Counted from the stretch's first letter, positions 33,921 through 43,109 are shown. The stretch: DNA of 64,000 bases from Halomonas sp. PR-M31 (GCF_001039575.1 NZ_JIBT01000029.1:1-64000), one strand, 5' to 3'. A program made the numbers and translations. Notes: a model not told the origin generated them from the sequence alone.

Positions 33921-34796
33921 ATGGACAAGTTGATGACGGCGGAAGAGGCGGCCGGTCAGTTGCAAGATGGCATGACCGTCGGCTTTGGCGGTTGGGGCCC
34001 TCGGCGCAAGCCCATGGCGGTGGTGCGGGCCATCCTGCGCTCCAATGTGAAGAATTTGACCGTGGTGGCCTACGGCGGCCCGGAAGTCGGCATGCTGTGC
34101 GCCGCCGGCAAGGTCAAGAAGCTGGTCTACGGCTTCGCCACCATGGACGCCATTCCGCTGGAGCCCTGGTATCGCAAGGCGCGCCAGAACGGCGAGATCG
34201 AGATCATGGAGGTGGACGAAGGCGCCTTTCAATGGGGTCTGCGGGCCGCGGGCATGCGCCTACCATTTTTGCCCACCCGTTGCGGCCTGGGCACGGATCT
34301 AATGAATAAGCACCCGGAGCTCAAGACCATTCGCTCTCCCTACGCTGACGGTGAAGAACTGCTGGCCATGCCGGCGCTGAACCTCGACGCGGCCTTCGTT
34401 CATGTCAATGTGGCGGATCGCTTGGGCAACACTCTGATCACCGGCACCGACCCTTACTTCGATCATCTTTTCGCTCGGGCGGCACAGCGCTGCTTCGTCT
34501 CCGCGGAGCGGGTCGAGGATCGTCTGGCGCTGACCGCGGAGGAAGCCGGTGACAATACCTTCGAGCGCTATCTGGTCGCCGGCGTGGTGCAGGCGCCTTT
34601 GGGGGCGCATCCCACCAGCTGTGCGCCGGACTATGGCTGGGACATGGAGCATCTCAAGCGCTACGTGGCAAGCGCCAAGGAAGAGGGCGGCTGGCAGGAA
34701 TACATGGAGTCCTTCGTGGTTCCGGGCGAGGCCGCCTATCAAGACGCCAACGGCGGGTCCGGTGCCATGGGCCGTCTACCGTTGCCGGTGTTCTGA
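33921..34796 (+). CDS. ipdA: IpdA-like CoA-transferase-family ring hydrolase, alpha subunit
   Basis: 291-residue class I CoA-transferase-fold protein whose GWGPRRKPMA, VVAYGGPEVGMLCAAGKVKK, VDEG and RLPFLPTRCGLG segments match mycobacterial IpdA closely. IpdA and IpdB together form a hydrolase, not a transferase, that opens the last steroid ring (ring C) of the COCHEA-CoA intermediate. The IpdB-like partner follows 11 nt downstream. The ATG follows AAGGAGAG. Confidence 0.9.
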   Translation: MDKLMTAEEAAGQLQDGMTVGFGGWGPRRKPMAVVRAILRSNVKNLTVVAYGGPEVGMLCAAGKVKKLVYGFATMDAIPLEPWYRKARQNGEIEIMEVDEGAFQWGLRAAGMRLPFLPTRCGLGTDLMNKHPELKTIRSPYADGEELLAMPALNLDAAFVHVNVADRLGNTLITGTDPYFDHLFARAAQRCFVSAERVEDRLALTAEEAGDNTFERYLVAGVVQAPLGAHPTSCAPDYGWDMEHLKRYVASAKEEGGWQEYMESFVVPGEAAYQDANGGSGAMGRLPLPVF

Positions 34797-34807
34797 GGAG
34801 AAAGACA

Positions 34808-35620
34808 ATGACTGACAAGGTGGATTTCACCCTGGCGGAGCTGATGATCGTCGCCGCTTCAGAAGCCTGGCGTGGCGATGGCGAAGTGGTGGCCTCGGGC
34901 ATCGGCACCATCCCTCGGTTGGGGGCCGGGCTAGCCAAGCTCACCCACACCCCGGAACTGCTGATGACCGACAGCGAGGCGCGGCTGGTGGAAGAGCCAA
35001 TTCCTCTGGGGCCTCGGGGCGATTACCAACCGAAGTACTCCGGCTGCCTGAATTTTGAGCGGATGTTCGAATGCGTCGCCGGCGGGCAGCGCCACGCCAT
35101 GATTGGACCGACTCAAATCGACGGTTTTGGCCAGACCAACCTGTCCTGCATCGGCGATTACCAGAAGCCGAAGGTGGCCATGCTCGGCGTGCGCGGCCTG
35201 CCCGGCAACAGCATCAACCATATCAATTCCTTCCTCGTGCCTTTTCATACCAGCAAGGCACTGGTGGCAGGCGAGGTGGATATGGTGTCCGGGGTCGGCT
35301 ACAACCCGGCACGCTTTTCCGAACACATGCGCCGGGATCTGATGGAGATTCGTCATATCGTCACCGATCTGTGCGTGCTGGATTTCGAGGGCGAGAACCA
35401 CGCGGTACGAGTGCGCTCCCTGCATCCCGGGGTGAGCTTCGAGGACGTGCAGGCCAACACCGGCTTTGAACTGCAGAAGGCGCCGGACATGGCCGAGACC
35501 TTGGCCCCCAGCGCCGAGCAGCTGGCGATCATTCAGCGCCTCGATCCTCACAATCTGCGGGCCAAGGCGCTCAAGGACAATCCGCCCGGCGTAAGAAGCC
35601 AGCCGGTCGGCCAACGTTAG
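34808..35620 (+). CDS. ipdB: IpdB-like CoA-transferase-family ring hydrolase, beta subunit
   Basis: 270-residue CoA-transferase-fold beta subunit with the IpdB-typical MFGVRGLPGN-INH-like segment (here MLGVRGLPGNSINH), MVSGVGYNPAR and SLHPGVSFEDVQ. It should form the heterotetrameric ring C hydrolase with the IpdA-like protein. The ATG follows GAGGAGAAAG. Genes of this pair are a known marker of steroid C/D-ring catabolism. Confidence 0.9.
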   Translation: MTDKVDFTLAELMIVAASEAWRGDGEVVASGIGTIPRLGAGLAKLTHTPELLMTDSEARLVEEPIPLGPRGDYQPKYSGCLNFERMFECVAGGQRHAMIGPTQIDGFGQTNLSCIGDYQKPKVAMLGVRGLPGNSINHINSFLVPFHTSKALVAGEVDMVSGVGYNPARFSEHMRRDLMEIRHIVTDLCVLDFEGENHAVRVRSLHPGVSFEDVQANTGFELQKAPDMAETLAPSAEQLAIIQRLDPHNLRAKALKDNPPGVRSQPVGQR

Positions 35621-35631
35621 GAGAAAGCGAC

Positions 35632-36549
35632 ATGTCCGAGAGCCAACCTGAGTTCATCGACCGCCCGGACGAGGCGGTCTACGAGACCGAGGAGCCGGTG
35701 CGCTACGCCGTCGAGGACGGGGTCGCCACCCTGACCCTCAACCGGCCGGAGTTCAACAACGCTCAGAACTCCCAGATGACCTATGCCCTGGACGATGCCT
35801 TTCGCCGCGCCGTGAACGACGACGCGGTGAAGGTGATCGTGCTGGCTGGGGCCGGCAAGCATTTTTCTGCCGGTCACGACATCGGCACTCCCGGACGTGA
35901 TGTCAACAAGCCCTATCCCCGTCGCCATCTATGGTGGGATCACACCAACAAGCCTGGCGGTGAGTATCTCTATGCGCGTGAGCAAGAGGTCTACCTCAAC
36001 ATGTGCCGGCGCTGGCGGGACATCCCCAAACCGGTGATCGCCCAAGTACAGGGCGCCTGCGTGGCCGGCGGGTTGATGTTGGCCTGGGTATGCGACCTGA
36101 TCGTCGCCAGTGACGACGCCTTCTTCCAGGACCCGGTGGTGCGCATGGGCATCCCCGGGGTGGAATACTTCGCCCACCCCTTCGAGATGAATCCGCGAAT
36201 CGCAAAGGAGTTTCTGTTTCTCGGCGATCGCATGAGCGCCGAGCGGGCTCGGGAAGTCGGCATGATCAATCGAGTGGTGCCGCGTGATCGACTTGCAGAT
36301 GAAGTGCGAGACATGGCCGCGCGCATCGCCAAGCAGCCGCGTATGGGCCTGGCCTTGACCAAGCAGGCCATCAATCACGTCGAGGATCTGCAGGGCAAGC
36401 GTGCCGGCATGGAAGCGGCCTTCGCCTGGCATCACTTTGCCCACGTGCACAACGAACAGATTTCCGGCGACCTGCTGGGCGGCTATGACGCCAAGGGCAT
36501 GGCTCGGGAAAACAAGGCGGCGGAAAAGGACCGGGGAGGGCGCTCATGA
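35632..36549 (+). CDS. Crotonase-family protein lacking both catalytic glutamates
   Basis: 305-residue crotonase-fold protein with an oxyanion-hole segment HFSAGHDIG and a ~40-residue insertion rich in aromatic residues after it. The two glutamates of enoyl-CoA hydratases are missing: the GGGCELAM position reads AGGLMLAW and the QPEI position reads QDPVV. It probably performs another crotonase reaction (isomerase, hydrolase or C-C cleavage) or a non-hydratase step of HIP degradation. It is coupled to the next gene by ATGA overlap and embedded between ipdB and ipdC. Confidence 0.8.
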   Translation: MSESQPEFIDRPDEAVYETEEPVRYAVEDGVATLTLNRPEFNNAQNSQMTYALDDAFRRAVNDDAVKVIVLAGAGKHFSAGHDIGTPGRDVNKPYPRRHLWWDHTNKPGGEYLYAREQEVYLNMCRRWRDIPKPVIAQVQGACVAGGLMLAWVCDLIVASDDAFFQDPVVRMGIPGVEYFAHPFEMNPRIAKEFLFLGDRMSAERAREVGMINRVVPRDRLADEVRDMAARIAKQPRMGLALTKQAINHVEDLQGKRAGMEAAFAWHHFAHVHNEQISGDLLGGYDAKGMARENKAAEKDRGGRS

Positions 36550-37661
36550 ACGCCGAGAGTCTATTGAAAACCCCGCTCACCGAGCGTCTGGGCTGTCGCT
36601 ACCCCATCGTGCAGACCGCCATGGGCTGGGTGGCGGACGCCAAGCTGGTGGCCGCCACCACCCAGGGCGGCGGCTTCGGCTTCCTGGCCGGAGCGACCAT
36701 CGAGCCGGACAAGCTTGAAGGCGAAATCCAGCGGGTGATCGAGCTCACCGGCGGCAGCAACTTCGGCCTTAATTTTCATATGTTTCAGCCCAATGCCCAG
36801 GAGTGCGTGGAACTGGCCATCCGTTATCGCCTCAAGGCGGTGAGCTACGGGCGCGGTCCAGATCAGGCCACCATCGCTCGACTGAAGGATGCCGGAGTGC
36901 TGTGCATTCCCACCGTGGGCGCGCTCAAGCACGCCCTCAAGGCGGAGCAGCTGGGGGCGGACATGATCACCATTCAGGGCGGCGAGGGTGGCGGCCATAC
37001 CGGCAGCGTGCCCACCACCATCCTGCTGCCACAGGTGCTCGACGCAGTGAAGATCCCGGTGATCGCCGCCGGGGGTTACTCCACCGGGCGCGGTCTGGCG
37101 GCGGCGCTGGCCGCCGGCGCGGCAGGCATCGCCATGGGCACGCGTTTTTTAATGACCACGGACGCCCCTCCCCCCAAGAGCACCCTGGAGCGCTATCTGG
37201 CGGTGAAGGACGTGGATCAGGTGCGGGTCACCACCGCGGTGGACGGCATGCGTCACCGCATGATCGACAACGCCTATATCAAACAGCTGGAGCAGGCCGG
37301 GCCGGTGCGTCGACTGATCATCGCCCTAAAGAGCGCCCGGCAGTGGAAAGCCGGGACCGGCATGACCACCGGCCATATGGTGCGCACCTTCTGGCGCGGC
37401 GTGCGGGAGGACCCGGCCGCCGCTTCGCAAGTGGTGATGGCTGCCAACCAGCCGGTACTGATCCAGCGCTCCATGGTCGCGGGCCGGGTCGAAGAGGGCA
37501 TTCTGCCCAGCGGACAGGTGGCGGCGGCCATCGATAGTCTGGTCAGCGCTCCGGAATTGATCAAAGGCATCGTCGATGAGGCCCAAGGCTGCTTCGAGTC
37601 CTTGCTTGGACGAGTCGAGCCGTCGTCCAGTACCACGACACCGCAACGGGAGACCACCTGA
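36546..37661 (+). CDS. ipdC: IpdC-like FMN-dependent enzyme (nitronate monooxygenase family)
   Basis: 371-residue TIM-barrel flavoprotein of the 2-nitropropane dioxygenase family: IVQTAMGWVADAKLVAATT near the start, IQGGEGGGHTG near 145 and GGYSTGRGLAAALAAGAAGIAMGTRF near 178. Mycobacterial IpdC, encoded beside ipdAB, belongs to this family and acts on a bicyclic CoA thioester in C/D-ring degradation, so the same role is inferred. Its start overlaps the preceding stop by ATGA, and echA20 begins 1 nt after its own stop. Confidence 0.85.
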   Translation: MNAESLLKTPLTERLGCRYPIVQTAMGWVADAKLVAATTQGGGFGFLAGATIEPDKLEGEIQRVIELTGGSNFGLNFHMFQPNAQECVELAIRYRLKAVSYGRGPDQATIARLKDAGVLCIPTVGALKHALKAEQLGADMITIQGGEGGGHTGSVPTTILLPQVLDAVKIPVIAAGGYSTGRGLAAALAAGAAGIAMGTRFLMTTDAPPPKSTLERYLAVKDVDQVRVTTAVDGMRHRMIDNAYIKQLEQAGPVRRLIIALKSARQWKAGTGMTTGHMVRTFWRGVREDPAAASQVVMAANQPVLIQRSMVAGRVEEGILPSGQVAAAIDSLVSAPELIKGIVDEAQGCFESLLGRVEPSSSTTTPQRETT

Positions 37662-37662
37662 C

Positions 37663-38415
37663 ATGAGTCACGCTTTCACGACACACCTGGACGCGCATAT
37701 CGCCGAGCTGGTGATCGACAAGCCCCCGGTCAATGCCCTGGATAGCCTCGAGTGGCAGGCCTTGGCGGAGGAGATCGATCGACTGGGCAACGATCAAGAG
37801 GTGCGGGTGATCATCATTCGCGCCGAGGGGCGCGGATTCTGTGCCGGGGTCGACATCAAGGAGCTCGATCGCTATCCGGAGCGCATCGTCGCGGTCAACG
37901 CAGGCAACTACGCTACTTTCCGCGCAGTGCACCGCAGTCCGGTGCCGGTGATCGTTGCGGTGCACGGCTTCGTGCTGGGGGGCGGCATCGGCATCACCGG
38001 GGCGGCGGACATCGTGCTGGCCAGCGAGTGCGCAAGCTTCGCCCTGCCGGAGGTGGATCGCGGCGCCATGGGCGGCGGCGCCCATCTGCAGCGACTCTTT
38101 CCGGTGCAGAAGGTGCGTTATCTGTTCTTTACCGGGGAAAGCATTGGCGCCCGGGAGGCGGAACGCTACGGCTTCATCGAGCGCATCGTGGCGAGAGAAG
38201 AACTTCCCACAACCGCTCGGGAGATCGCCGCCAGGATCGCCGCAAAGAGCCCGGCGATGATTCGCATCGCCAAGGAAGCCTTGAACGGCATCGAAGACGG
38301 CAACCTGGAAGACAAGTATCGCTGGGAACAAGGCTTCACCCTGCAGGCCTACACCAGTCCGGATTCCGCCGAGACTCGGCGCGCCTTCACTGAAAAACGT
38401 GACGCTACCTTCTAA
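37663..38415 (+). CDS. echA20: EchA20-like ring D hydrolase (crotonase family)
   Basis: 250-residue crotonase. [38 protein letters not shown] and AKEALNGIEDGN match EchA20, which in mycobacteria hydrolytically opens ring D of a steroid-derived CoA ester. The first hydratase Glu is replaced in GGGIGITG while the second acidic residue (LPEVDRG) is retained, as expected for that subgroup. The ATG at 37663 follows ACGGGAGA. Its place in the ipdABC block supports the assignment. Confidence 0.87.
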   Translation: MSHAFTTHLDAHIAELVIDKPPVNALDSLEWQALAEEIDRLGNDQEVRVIIIRAEGRGFCAGVDIKELDRYPERIVAVNAGNYATFRAVHRSPVPVIVAVHGFVLGGGIGITGAADIVLASECASFALPEVDRGAMGGGAHLQRLFPVQKVRYLFFTGESIGAREAERYGFIERIVAREELPTTAREIAARIAAKSPAMIRIAKEALNGIEDGNLEDKYRWEQGFTLQAYTSPDSAETRRAFTEKRDATF

Positions 38416-38423
38416 GGATTGTT

Positions 38424-39590
38424 ATGGACCTGACTTATACCCCCCAACAGCAAGCCTTTCGTCGCGAGGTGCGGGCCTGGCTGGCGGATAACGTGCCTCT
38501 AGAACCCTTGGCCAACTGCGATACTCGGGAAGGCTTCGAGCAGCATCGGGAGTGGGAGCGCAAGCTGTTCGACAACCGCCTGTCCATGGTGATGTGGCCG
38601 GAGGAACTCGGCGGGCGCGGCTGCGACTTGGTCGAGTGGCTGATCTTCGAGGAAGAGTACTACGGCGCCGGCGCCCCCATGCGGGTCAATCAGAACGGCC
38701 AGCTGCTGCTCGGGCCGACCCTGATGGAGTTCGGCAGCGAGGAGCAGAAAAAGCGCTTTCTGCCGCGCATGGCCGCCAGTGACGACATGTGGGCCCAGGG
38801 CTGGTCCGAGCCCAATGCCGGTTCGGACATGGCGAATATTTCCAGCAAGGCGATCCGCGACGGCGATCATTATGTGATCAATGGTCAGAAGACCTGGTCA
38901 ACCCGGGCGCTGTTCGCCGATTGGATTTTCGGCCTGTTCAGAAGCGACCCGAACTCGAGCCGTCATCATGGCCTGAGCTACCTGGTGGTGCCCCTGAATG
39001 CCGAGGGCGTGACCATTCGCCCGATCAAGGCCTTGAACGGGCAGGACGCCTTCGCCGAGATCTTTTTCGACAACGTGCGCGTACCAATAGACAACCGTAT
39101 CGGCGAGGAAGGCCAGGGCTGGCGGGTTGCCATGGCCACCGCCGGCTTCGAGCGCGGTTTGCTGCTGCGCTCACCGGCACGCTTCCAGCACGCGGCCCGG
39201 CGCCTGGTCGAGCTGTACAAGCGCCATCAGACCCAGGCGGACCGTGATCCGACGATTCGCGACGCCGTCTGCGAGGTCTGGGCCGGGGCGGAGGCCTATG
39301 CGCTATCCGCCTACTACACCGTGGGGCGACTGAGTCGTGGGGAACGTATCGGCGCCGAGGCGAGCATCAACAAGGTCGTCTGGTCGGAGCTGGATCTACG
39401 CCTGAACGAAACCGCCATGCGCATTCTCGGCCCTCGGGGCGAACTGTTGGCGGAGGCGCCGGCCATCGGCGAGGACGCGGGCTGGCTGGAAGGTTTCCTG
39501 TTCGCCCAGGCCGGGCCGATCTACGCCGGGTCCAACGAGATTCAGCGCAACATCATCGCCGAGCGCATGCTCGGCCTGCCAAAGAGCTGA
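38424..39590 (+). CDS. Acyl-CoA dehydrogenase, larger subunit of a pair (IpdE-like)
   Basis: 388-residue acyl-CoA dehydrogenase: GWSEPNAGSDMANISS, TWSTRALFADWIFGLFR, FERGLLLRS and C-terminal AGSNEIQRNIIAERMLGLP. It is followed 9 nt later by a smaller dehydrogenase, so the two likely form a heteromeric enzyme like the actinobacterial IpdE1-IpdE2 that acts on a C/D-ring CoA intermediate. The exact equivalence is inferred from position between echA20 and fadA6. Confidence 0.82.
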   Translation: MDLTYTPQQQAFRREVRAWLADNVPLEPLANCDTREGFEQHREWERKLFDNRLSMVMWPEELGGRGCDLVEWLIFEEEYYGAGAPMRVNQNGQLLLGPTLMEFGSEEQKKRFLPRMAASDDMWAQGWSEPNAGSDMANISSKAIRDGDHYVINGQKTWSTRALFADWIFGLFRSDPNSSRHHGLSYLVVPLNAEGVTIRPIKALNGQDAFAEIFFDNVRVPIDNRIGEEGQGWRVAMATAGFERGLLLRSPARFQHAARRLVELYKRHQTQADRDPTIRDAVCEVWAGAEAYALSAYYTVGRLSRGERIGAEASINKVVWSELDLRLNETAMRILGPRGELLAEAPAIGEDAGWLEGFLFAQAGPIYAGSNEIQRNIIAERMLGLPKS

Positions 39591-39599
39591 GGGCGAGCC

Positions 39600-40661
39600 A
39601 TGGATTTTACCTTTACCGATGACGAACTGGCCTTCCGGGAAGCCATCAGCCGTTTTCTGATGGTCGAGGCAGCGCCGGAAGTGCTGCGGGAGATTTGGGA
39701 AACCGACAGCGGCCGCTCTCCCGATCTGCGTCACAAGATGGCGGAGCAGGGCATGACCGCCCTGTCCGTGCCGGAGGAATGCGGCGGCATGGGCCTGGGA
39801 GACGTGGCCTGGTCGCTGATGACCCAGGAGCTGGGCTACTACGGTATTCCCGATTCCTTGGCGGATACTGCTTACGTGGCAGAAGGCTTGATCAACGACT
39901 TGCCGGAGAGTATTCGCGATCGCCAGGGTTGGCTTGAGCGCATCGCCGAAGGGGATGTTCGCATCGCCGTGGGCCATTCGGTCAATCCCCTGGTGGCGGA
40001 CGCCCACCTTGCCGATCTGCTGCTGCTCGAGCACGAAGGCGAGGTGCACGTGCTGTCCCGAGAGCAGGTGAGCCTGGAGGACAACCCAAGCATCGACTCC
40101 TCCCGGCGGCTATCGCGCATTCGTTGGGAACCATCTTCCTCTACCAGGCTGGTAGACAGCGAGAATGGGCGCGCGCTTTGGGAGAGTGCACTGAATCGTG
40201 GTGCGCTGTCCGCGGCCGGTCAACTGCTGGGCTTGGCCCAGCGCATGCTCGATCTCTCCGTGGACTATGCCGCTCAACGCAAACAGTTCGGCAAGCCCAT
40301 CGGCAGCTTCCAGGCAGTCAAGCATCAATTGGCGGACGTGGCCGGCAAGATCGAATTCGCCAAGCCGGTGCTGTATCGCGCCGCCTATGCGCTGGAGCAT
40401 GCCGATCCTCTGGTAGACGTGCATGTCTCCCAAGCCAAGCTTGCCTGCGGTGATGCTGCCTGGCTGGCGGCTCGCCACGGCATTCAGGTACACGGCGCCA
40501 TGGGCTACACCTGGGAGGTCGATCTGCAGATGTTCATGAAGCGCACCTGGGCGCTGGACCCGGACTGGGGCGATCGCGGTTTTCATAAGTCTCGAGTGGC
40601 TGCCCATGTGCTGATGGACGACGCACAGCTCGGCCCCGGCCACACTTTTCGGGAGGCATGA
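39600..40661 (+). CDS. Acyl-CoA dehydrogenase, smaller subunit of a pair (IpdE-like)
   Basis: 353-residue acyl-CoA dehydrogenase with a FTFTDDELAFREAISRFL N-terminal helix, RKQFGKPIGSFQAVKHQLADV and VHGAMGYTWE. The middle beta domain is short and poorly conserved, typical of the non-catalytic or smaller subunits in steroid alpha2beta2 dehydrogenases. Its stop overlaps the thiolase start (ATGATG). Confidence 0.82.
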   Translation: MDFTFTDDELAFREAISRFLMVEAAPEVLREIWETDSGRSPDLRHKMAEQGMTALSVPEECGGMGLGDVAWSLMTQELGYYGIPDSLADTAYVAEGLINDLPESIRDRQGWLERIAEGDVRIAVGHSVNPLVADAHLADLLLLEHEGEVHVLSREQVSLEDNPSIDSSRRLSRIRWEPSSSTRLVDSENGRALWESALNRGALSAAGQLLGLAQRMLDLSVDYAAQRKQFGKPIGSFQAVKHQLADVAGKIEFAKPVLYRAAYALEHADPLVDVHVSQAKLACGDAAWLAARHGIQVHGAMGYTWEVDLQMFMKRTWALDPDWGDRGFHKSRVAAHVLMDDAQLGPGHTFREA

Positions 40662-41815
40662 TGGCCAACGCTTATATCATCGACGCCTTGCGCAGCCCCA
40701 CCGGCAAGCGCAAGGGTGGACTTGCCCATATACATGCCATCGATCTGGGGGCTCATGTGCTCAAGGCCCTGGTGGAGCGCAATGCCATTCCCGGGGAAGA
40801 CTACGACGACGTCATCTTCGGCTGCGTCGACACCATCGGCTCCCAGGCTGGAGACATCGCCCGCACCAGCTGGCTGGCCGCCGGGTTGCCGCTGAACGTG
40901 CCGGGCACCACCGTGGACCGTCAGTGCGGCTCCTCCCAGCAGGCGCTGCATTTCGCCGCCCAGGCGGTGATGAGCGGCACCCAGGACGTGGTGGCGGTGG
41001 GCGGTGTGCAGACCATGACCCAGATTCCGATTTCCTCGGCGATGCTGGCCGGTCAGCCCCTGGGTTTTCCGACGCCGTTTTCCGGCAGCGAAGGCTGGCA
41101 GGCGCGCTTCGGCGATGCCCCGGTCAATCAGTTCTACGCCGCCCAGCGCATTGCCGATCACTGGGGCATCTCCCGAGCGGACATGGAGGCCTTCGCCCTG
41201 GAAAGCCATCGTCGTGCCCTGGCGGCCAGTGAGGCTGGCCATTTCGACCGGGAGATCGTGCCGCTCGCCAATGTGAATCGCGACGAGACGCCGCGCCAAA
41301 CCACTCTGAATAAGATGGCGGAACTGGAGCCGGTGGACCCTAGCTACCCATCGATTACCGCTGCGGTGTCCAGCCAGACCGCGGATGCGGCGGCGGCGCT
41401 GCTGGTGGTGTCCGAGGCGGCACTCGAGCGCTACGGTCTCACGCCCCGGGCGCGCATTCATCATTTGAGCGTGCTCGGCGACGATCCAATCTGGCATCTG
41501 CGGGCGCCGATTCCCGCGACAGAGGCAGCGCTGCGCAAGACGGGCATGCGCCTTGAAGACATCGACCGGGTGGAGATTAACGAGGCCTTCGCTTCCGTGG
41601 TCATGGCCTGGCTGCAGGAAACCGGCTATCCGGTGGAGCGCACCAACGTCAGCGGCGGCGCCATCGCATTGGGTCATCCATTGGGAGCCACCGGCGCCCG
41701 GCTGATGACCACCCTGCTGCACGAGCTTGAGCGCAGCGGCGGCCGCTTCGGCCTGCAGACCATGTGCGAAGGCGGCGGTCAGGCCAACGTCACCATTATC
41801 GAACGACTGGACTAA
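40658..41815 (+). CDS. fadA6: FadA6-like thiolase
   Basis: 385-residue thiolase with all three catalytic motifs: DRQCGSSQQALHFAA (nucleophile Cys), EINEAF, GGAIALGHPLGATGARL (His) and C-terminal TMCEGGGQANVT (second Cys). It aligns closely with mycobacterial FadA6, which cleaves a beta-keto acyl-CoA late in C/D-ring degradation. ATGs at 40658 and 40661 are both possible. It ends the tightly packed part of the box-5 operon; a repeat element follows. Confidence 0.88.
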   Translation: MMANAYIIDALRSPTGKRKGGLAHIHAIDLGAHVLKALVERNAIPGEDYDDVIFGCVDTIGSQAGDIARTSWLAAGLPLNVPGTTVDRQCGSSQQALHFAAQAVMSGTQDVVAVGGVQTMTQIPISSAMLAGQPLGFPTPFSGSEGWQARFGDAPVNQFYAAQRIADHWGISRADMEAFALESHRRALAASEAGHFDREIVPLANVNRDETPRQTTLNKMAELEPVDPSYPSITAAVSSQTADAAAALLVVSEAALERYGLTPRARIHHLSVLGDDPIWHLRAPIPATEAALRKTGMRLEDIDRVEINEAFASVVMAWLQETGYPVERTNVSGGAIALGHPLGATGARLMTTLLHELERSGGRFGLQTMCEGGGQANVTIIERLD

Positions 41816-41858
41816 GAGTGTCTTTCATAGCTTGGCAAATAGGATGGACTTTTCCGGC

Positions 41859-41953
41859 GGCAAGGCATCGCGAGGGCGCTGTAAACCCGTCCCTGGGCGC
41901 TACTTTTGCCCTCCCTGGCAAAAGACCCTCGCTTTGCCTTGACCCCCGGCGTC
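41859..41953 (-). repeat. Palindromic intergenic repeat, copy 1 (inverted)
   Basis: Reverse-oriented copy of a ~100-bp element also found at 42907, 44254 and 46998. The ends are imperfect inverted repeats (GGCAAGGC--GCGAGGG against CCCTCGC--GCCTTG) around a central TTTTGCC/GGCAAAA hairpin. It lies between the fadA6-like and SDR genes. Confidence 0.8.
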
Positions 41954-41996
41954 CATCGTCCCGGAAGGCTCGAGAATACATTTTAAGGAGAGCAGC

Positions 41997-42875
41997 ATGG
42001 GCATCTGTGACAACCGCACGATTATTATCACCGGCGCCGGAGGCGGCCTGGGCCGCGCCTACGCTCTGGGTTTCGCCGCCGAGGGGGCCAAGGTGGTGGT
42101 CAACGACATTCGCCAGGAGGCGGCAGCCAAGGTCTGCGAAGAGATCGAAGCCAATGGCGGCGAGGCACTGGCCAACAGCGACGACATCACCTCCGTTGCC
42201 GGGGCAAGCAAGATCCTCGAGGCGGCGCTTGGGCGCTTCAATGAGGTGCACGGGGTGGTCAACAACGCCGGGGTCTGCCGGGACAAGATGTTCGCCACCA
42301 TGACCGAGGAGGACTGGGATCAGGTCATGCAGGTGCACCTGCGCGGCCATTTCTGCTTGGCCAATGTCCTGACCCGCTACTGGCGGGAGCGCAGCAAGGC
42401 TGGGGAGCCGGTGAATGCGCGCATTATCAACACCAGCTCCGGGGCCGGACTGCAAGGCTCCATCGGTCAGTCCAACTACTCCGCCGCCAAGGCGGGCATC
42501 CTCGGCCTGACTCTGGTGCAGGCGGCGGAACTGGCACGCTATGGCATCACCGCCAACGCCATCGCCCCTCAAGCCCGCACCAGCATGACCGAAGGCGTCT
42601 TCGACGAGATGATGAAAGCCCCGGAGGACGGGGGCTTCGACAGCTGGGACCCGGCCAACGTGGCGCCGTTGGTGGTGTGGCTGGGCAGCTCGGCATCAAG
42701 TCACGTTAGCGGCCAGGTGTTCGAGGCCAAGGGCGGCTGGATCTCCGTGGCGGATGGCTGGCGCACGGGGCCGGAAAAGGACAAGCAGGAACGTTGGCAG
42801 CCGGCGGAATTGACCGAAGTGGTGGATGGCCTTCTAGCAGAGGCCAAGCCGGCGCAGAAAGTCTACGGTACCTGA
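41997..42875 (+). CDS. SDR, MFE-2/HSD17B4-like 3-hydroxyacyl-CoA dehydrogenase
   Basis: 292-residue SDR with TGAGGGLGRAYALGFAAEGAKVVVND-like start (TGAGGGLG loop), NNAGVCRDKMF and catalytic YSAAK. The GRAYAL---EGA-VVVND and NAGV-RD-- pattern is that of the dehydrogenase part of peroxisomal multifunctional enzyme type 2 and of bacterial Hsd4-like enzymes, so it probably oxidises a (3R)-hydroxyacyl-CoA. The C-terminal ~60 residues continue beyond the fold without known motifs. The ATG follows AAGGAGAG. It may belong to the box-5 operon through the repeat. Confidence 0.83.
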   Translation: MGICDNRTIIITGAGGGLGRAYALGFAAEGAKVVVNDIRQEAAAKVCEEIEANGGEALANSDDITSVAGASKILEAALGRFNEVHGVVNNAGVCRDKMFATMTEEDWDQVMQVHLRGHFCLANVLTRYWRERSKAGEPVNARIINTSSGAGLQGSIGQSNYSAAKAGILGLTLVQAAELARYGITANAIAPQARTSMTEGVFDEMMKAPEDGGFDSWDPANVAPLVVWLGSSASSHVSGQVFEAKGGWISVADGWRTGPEKDKQERWQPAELTEVVDGLLAEAKPAQKVYGT

Positions 42876-42906
42876 AAAACTCCTTTCACAATTCGATCAA
42901 CAAGAC

Positions 42907-43062
42907 GGGCGCCTGGGGCAAGGCGTAGCGAGGGGCTTTTGCCAGGGCCGAAAAATGCTCCGTGCTATTTCGGCATTTCCGCCATCCCTGGCGGTCAGAT
43001 AGCAAAAGTAGCGCCCAGGGACGGGTTTACAGCGCCCTCGCGCAGGCTTGTCCTGGGCGCCC
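42907..43062 (+). repeat. Palindromic intergenic repeat, copy 2 (enlarged)
   Basis: Same outer arms and core AAAAGTAGCGCCC as the other copies, but about 50 extra bases replace the central hairpin loop, themselves forming a CCGAAA-N-TTTCGG hairpin. It fills most of the 234-bp gap between the SDR and the acyl-CoA dehydrogenase at 43110. Confidence 0.75.
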
Positions 43063-43109
43063 AATGTCGTAGCGACTGGAAATGGACGCTAAAAAGCTAA
43101 GGGCTTGCC

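Noticed and set aside
41950-41975. CATCGTCC near 41955 upstream of the SDR at 41997, resembling an inverted half box.
   Set aside because: The partner half reads GCC, it faces the minus strand, where only the end of the upstream thiolase gene lies, and no -10 fits.
41764-42303. Open frames running through the intergenic repeats (also at 44287-44712 and 46974-47204).
   Set aside because: Their peptides are translations of the repeat (similar stretches such as AKVAPKDG at each copy) or out-of-frame readings of the next gene.
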